This document shows positions 61,525 through 64,000 of a stretch of 64,000 nt of DNA, one piece after another. Position 1 is the first letter of the stretch. Each line of letters begins with the position of its first letter. The stretch spans positions 124,001-188,000 of the forward strand of contig NZ_JAERWK010000023.1 in assembly GCF_016918035.1 (NCBI RefSeq), in the 5' to 3' direction. Made by a program: the position numbers and the translations under genes. The notes beneath the pieces were generated by a model. It was not told the origin of the DNA. It saw nothing but the letters and a program-made list of their open reading frames with translations, and searched no databases. The stretch comes from Nakamurella leprariae. Lineage in GTDB: Bacteria; Actinomycetota; Actinomycetes; Mycobacteriales; Nakamurellaceae.

Positions 61525-63023
61525 CAGTGCGCCGCCCCGTTGCGGCCGGGCGGCGGCCCGAGAACGCCGACCGGTTCCGGGGTCCGCGCCGGAGCCACCG
61601 GTTCGAGGTCCGGACGGGGGCCGGGCACCGGTGCGGGCGTCTCGTCCGGCGTCCCGGCCGGCGCCGCGTGGCCGCCGCCCGGCGGCTCGGTGCTCGGCGC
61701 CGGGTTCTGCTCGACTCCCGCCGGGCCGGTGTGCCGTCGGCGTGCCCACCAGGTCAGGGCCGCGCCGGCCAGACCGCCGAAGACCAGCCCGAGCAGCAGG
61801 TACATGTAGCGCTTGGGTGCGGCCGGATATGCCGGCAGGGCGGCGGTGTCGATCCGGGTCAACTCGCCACCACCGGTGACGGCCGTGCTGCGGGCCTGCT
61901 GCAACCGCCCGGTCAGGTCGGCCTGGTTGCTGCGGGCCAGGTCGAGATCCTGCTGCAGTACCACCAATCGACCCTGCGCGGTGTTCAGCGCGGTCGGGCT
62001 GGCCGCGGCCAGCTGCGACTGCAGCTGTGCGATCCGGGCCTGCACCCCGTTCAGCTGCGCCCGCACCTGGTCGCGCTGGGTGGCCAGCGCCGTCCACACC
62101 GGGTTGGTCGCGTCGCTCTCCACCGTGGTGTCCGAGCGCCCGGTCTGGATGCGCTGGTTGTTGCTGAGCAGCTGCGGGGTGTCGGCCAGGGACGCCTCGG
62201 TGGAGGCCAGCTGGGCCTGCAGGTCGGCCAGCTGCGCCTGGGCGTCGAGCAGGTTGTTCTGCAGGGTGTCGTAGGAGGTGGCGGCCAGCACCTGCTGCTC
62301 TTCGGCGGTGGACAGCCCGTTGGTGTTCTTGAAGTCGGTGACGGCCTGAGTGCGGGCCGCGACGTCCTGCTCGGCCGCGGCCACCTGGGCGGCGAGATCG
62401 GCCTCGTACCGCTGAATGTCCTCGGTGAACCGCCGTTCGCCGGCCGCGACCAGCTCGTCGGCCACCGCGTCGGTCACCGCCCGGGCCTGCTCGGCCGTCT
62501 CGCCGGTGGCGCCGATCTCCAGCACGTACGAGACCGGTTGTCCGGCGCCCTGTCCGGTGTTCGGGCCGAGTTGCCCGGCGGTGACGCCCTCCTGCACGCC
62601 GCTGATGGCCGCGGTGCGCGTGTCGATCTCGGCGCAGAACCCCGAAGTGACGAACGCCTTGGTGCAGCGGTACAGCCAGGACAGCCCGCGCCGGGCCGAG
62701 GCGATGATGCCGTCGTCCTGGGCCCGCGGGGCGTCCAGGGCGAGCCGGTCGACGACCGCCTCGGCCGTGGTGCGGCTGGTGGCCATGGCCGCGTACGTCT
62801 CGGCCAGCGACTTGGACAGGCTGCCGTCGGCCACGATGGTGCCCGACGACAGGTCCTGGCCCGAGGTGGTCAGGAAGCTGGTGTCCTTGGCCCGGATCAG
62901 CACCCGGGTGCTGGACTCGTAGGTCGGCGAGACCAGGAACGAGCCGGCGAAGGCCAGCACCGCCCCGAGCAGCGCGATGAGGGGGATCCGCCAGTACCGG
63001 CGCAGCCACGCGGAGACGGTCAT
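61524..63023 (-). CDS. Wzz/GumC-family chain-length determinant without kinase domain
   Basis: This 499-aa inner-membrane protein is predicted to set polymer length. It has a first span RIPLIALLGAVLAFAGSFLV near residue 13 and a Wzz domain (YESSTRVLIRAKDTSF). A long helical, coiled-coil region covers about 200-400, rich in Gln/Ala/Leu (AQLADLQAQLASTEASL, IAQLQSQLAAA). The second span is YMYLLLGLVFGGLAGAAL, and a Pro-rich cytoplasmic tail ends the protein. No Walker motifs are present, unlike the fused tyrosine kinase of the first locus. Start overlaps the upstream glycosyltransferase stop by 4 nt. Confidence 0.88.
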   Translation of the reverse strand: MTVSAWLRRYWRIPLIALLGAVLAFAGSFLVSPTYESSTRVLIRAKDTSFLTTSGQDLSSGTIVADGSLSKSLAETYAAMATSRTTAEAVVDRLALDAPRAQDDGIIASARRGLSWLYRCTKAFVTSGFCAEIDTRTAAISGVQEGVTAGQLGPNTGQGAGQPVSYVLEIGATGETAEQARAVTDAVADELVAAGERRFTEDIQRYEADLAAQVAAAEQDVAARTQAVTDFKNTNGLSTAEEQQVLAATSYDTLQNNLLDAQAQLADLQAQLASTEASLADTPQLLSNNQRIQTGRSDTTVESDATNPVWTALATQRDQVRAQLNGVQARIAQLQSQLAAASPTALNTAQGRLVVLQQDLDLARSNQADLTGRLQQARSTAVTGGGELTRIDTAALPAYPAAPKRYMYLLLGLVFGGLAGAALTWWARRRHTGPAGVEQNPAPSTEPPGGGHAAPAGTPDETPAPVPGPRPDLEPVAPARTPEPVGVLGPPPGRNGAAH

Positions 63024-63961
63024 GATGCTCCTGTCCGACGGATGAGGGATCGGTCGCGCAGGGACGACTCGGCGATGAGCACCGCGGCACGGGCGGTGAG
63101 CGCGGCGGCGGCGGCCCAGCGCAGCGGGTTCCACCACTGCGGGGCGGCGTGCAGCCGCCAGTACCGGTAGGCGCCGCGGTGGAACGACCGCAGGGCGGTG
63201 GTGGACCAGCCGTGGTTGCGGGTACCGCCCTCGTCGTGGGTCACGACAGCGTCCGGGACGACCCACACGTCGAGTCCGGCGGACCGGATCCGTCGGCACC
63301 AGTCGGCGTCCTCCCAGAACAGGAAGTAGCCCTCGTCCAGCCCACCGACCCGATCGATCACCGCCCGCGGCACCAGCATCGCCGCCCCGGACACCCAGTC
63401 GGCCCGGAACGGCCGGGACCGGTCGACCTGGTCGGTCAGCAGGTACCGCCCGGACCAGCGGTTACCCGGCCACAGCCGGGTCAGCACCGACCGGCGACCG
63501 AACACGGCGGCCGCGGCGGTGGGGAACCGGCGGGCGGTGCGCTGGTCGCTGCCGTCCGGGTTGCGCAGGGCCGGGGCGACGACGCCCGCGTCCGGGTGGT
63601 CGGCCAGGAACCGCAGCAGCGTGTCGATCGCATCCTCGGCGACGACGGTGTCCGGGTTGAGCAGCAGCACGGCCGGGGCGGCGCCCAGCGCGATGCCCCG
63701 GTTGCAGGCCCGGGCGAAGCCGGTGTTGCCACCCATGTCGATGCCGGTGACGCCGGCCCGGTCGCCCAGCCGGTGCAACAGCAGGGTGTCCCGGCTGTTG
63801 TCCAGCACCGTGACGTGCACCCGCTCGGCGGTCAGGTCGGCGGCCAGTGCGTCCAGGCAGCGCAGCACCAGGTCCCGGCTGTGGTAGGCGACGATGATCA
63901 CGTCGAGCGACGGGACACGCTGTACGGAGGGCGCTTCCGCCGTCTGCGGCGCGGCGGCCAT
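63020..63961 (-). CDS. Glycosyltransferase family 2
   Basis: This 313-aa GT-A-fold transferase is of the rhamnosyltransferase-like group. It has LDVIIVAYHSRDLVLRCLDAL, then MGGNTGFARACNRGIALGAAPAVLLLNPDTVV with the D-x-D-equivalent, then YFLFWEDADWCRRIRSAGLDVWVVPDAVVTHDEGG. A C-terminal hydrophobic segment (AAAAALTARAAVLIAES) may touch the membrane. The start ATG overlaps the preceding stop by 1 nt. It is part of the second polysaccharide operon; donor sugar unknown. Confidence 0.9.
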   Translation of the reverse strand: MAAAPQTAEAPSVQRVPSLDVIIVAYHSRDLVLRCLDALAADLTAERVHVTVLDNSRDTLLLHRLGDRAGVTGIDMGGNTGFARACNRGIALGAAPAVLLLNPDTVVAEDAIDTLLRFLADHPDAGVVAPALRNPDGSDQRTARRFPTAAAAVFGRRSVLTRLWPGNRWSGRYLLTDQVDRSRPFRADWVSGAAMLVPRAVIDRVGGLDEGYFLFWEDADWCRRIRSAGLDVWVVPDAVVTHDEGGTRNHGWSTTALRSFHRGAYRYWRLHAAPQWWNPLRWAAAAALTARAAVLIAESSLRDRSLIRRTGAS

Positions 63962-64000
63962 CAGAACGCCCCTCGGCCGAGCACCACGACCAGCCCGGTC
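63961..64000 (-). CDS. Partial gene, probable C-terminus of an initiating sugar transferase
   Basis: Only the last 12 residues are inside the window: TGLVVVLGRGAF and a stop that overlaps the next start (TGATG). Bacterial sugar transferases of the polyprenyl glycosylphosphotransferase family usually end this way; the one at 38404-39972 ends in KQGAY. That position, just before glycosyltransferase and Wzz genes, also fits. The identification is tentative because so little is present. Confidence 0.45.
   Translation of the reverse strand, partial: TGLVVVLGRGAF

Overview
The window is high-GC DNA with dense, overlapping genes, many GTG starts and strong G/C bias at third codon positions. An LAXTG-type sorting signal, a GAF-ANTAR regulator and monofunctional PruA and PruB proteins add to the picture. 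Together these point to an actinobacterium (Actinomycetota), possibly of the Nakamurella/Frankia type. The sequence alone does not fix the genus. I found no tRNA, rRNA, CRISPR array, transposase or phage gene.

Layout. (1) 1-20.3 kb is general chromosome. It holds a proline catabolism pair, an aldo/keto reductase, a large secreted 5'-nucleotidase with N-terminal repeats, a CPBP membrane protease, a cyclopropane-fatty-acid-synthase-like methyltransferase, an ArsR/cation-efflux scar, an OpgC-like membrane protein, a small membrane peptide, a Fpg/Nei glycosylase, a ScyD/ScyE-like secreted protein, a ferredoxin-reductase-like flavoprotein and a membrane GGDEF protein. (2) 20.3-40 kb holds a GAF-ANTAR regulator, a DUF4012 protein, an LAXTG surface protein and a first complete Wzx/Wzy exopolysaccharide locus: tyrosine autokinase, flippase, pyruvyl transferase, polymerase, glycosyltransferases, acetyltransferase, GDP-fucose synthesis by Gmd and Fcl, and the priming sugar transferase. 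(3) 40-46.6 kb is a small accessory island. It has a tandem SGNH-fold pair (one a pseudogene, the other lacking catalytic residues) and a compact RiPP operon: a precursor with the exact lasso leader motif YxxPxLxxxG, a PqqD-like recognition protein and a nucleotidyltransferase/B2-protease fusion, but no lasso cyclase. A CAP-domain protein and a lipoprotein follow. (4) 46.7-64 kb is an ECF sigma factor and then a second Wzx/Wzy polysaccharide operon of about 16 kb, all on the minus strand and running off the right edge. It includes a polymerase fused to an extracellular PD40 beta-propeller.

How the parts work together. Each polysaccharide locus carries its own initiating transferase, glycosyltransferases, flippase, polymerase and Wzz-like length regulator. 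The cell therefore probably makes two different surface glycans, one containing fucose and perhaps pyruvate ketals. The surface proteins (LAXTG protein, CAP protein, 5'-nucleotidase) and the RiPP operon lie beside or between these loci. The most novel-looking items are the cyclase-less lasso-like RiPP operon, the Wzy-PD40 fusion and the decayed paralogues beside them.
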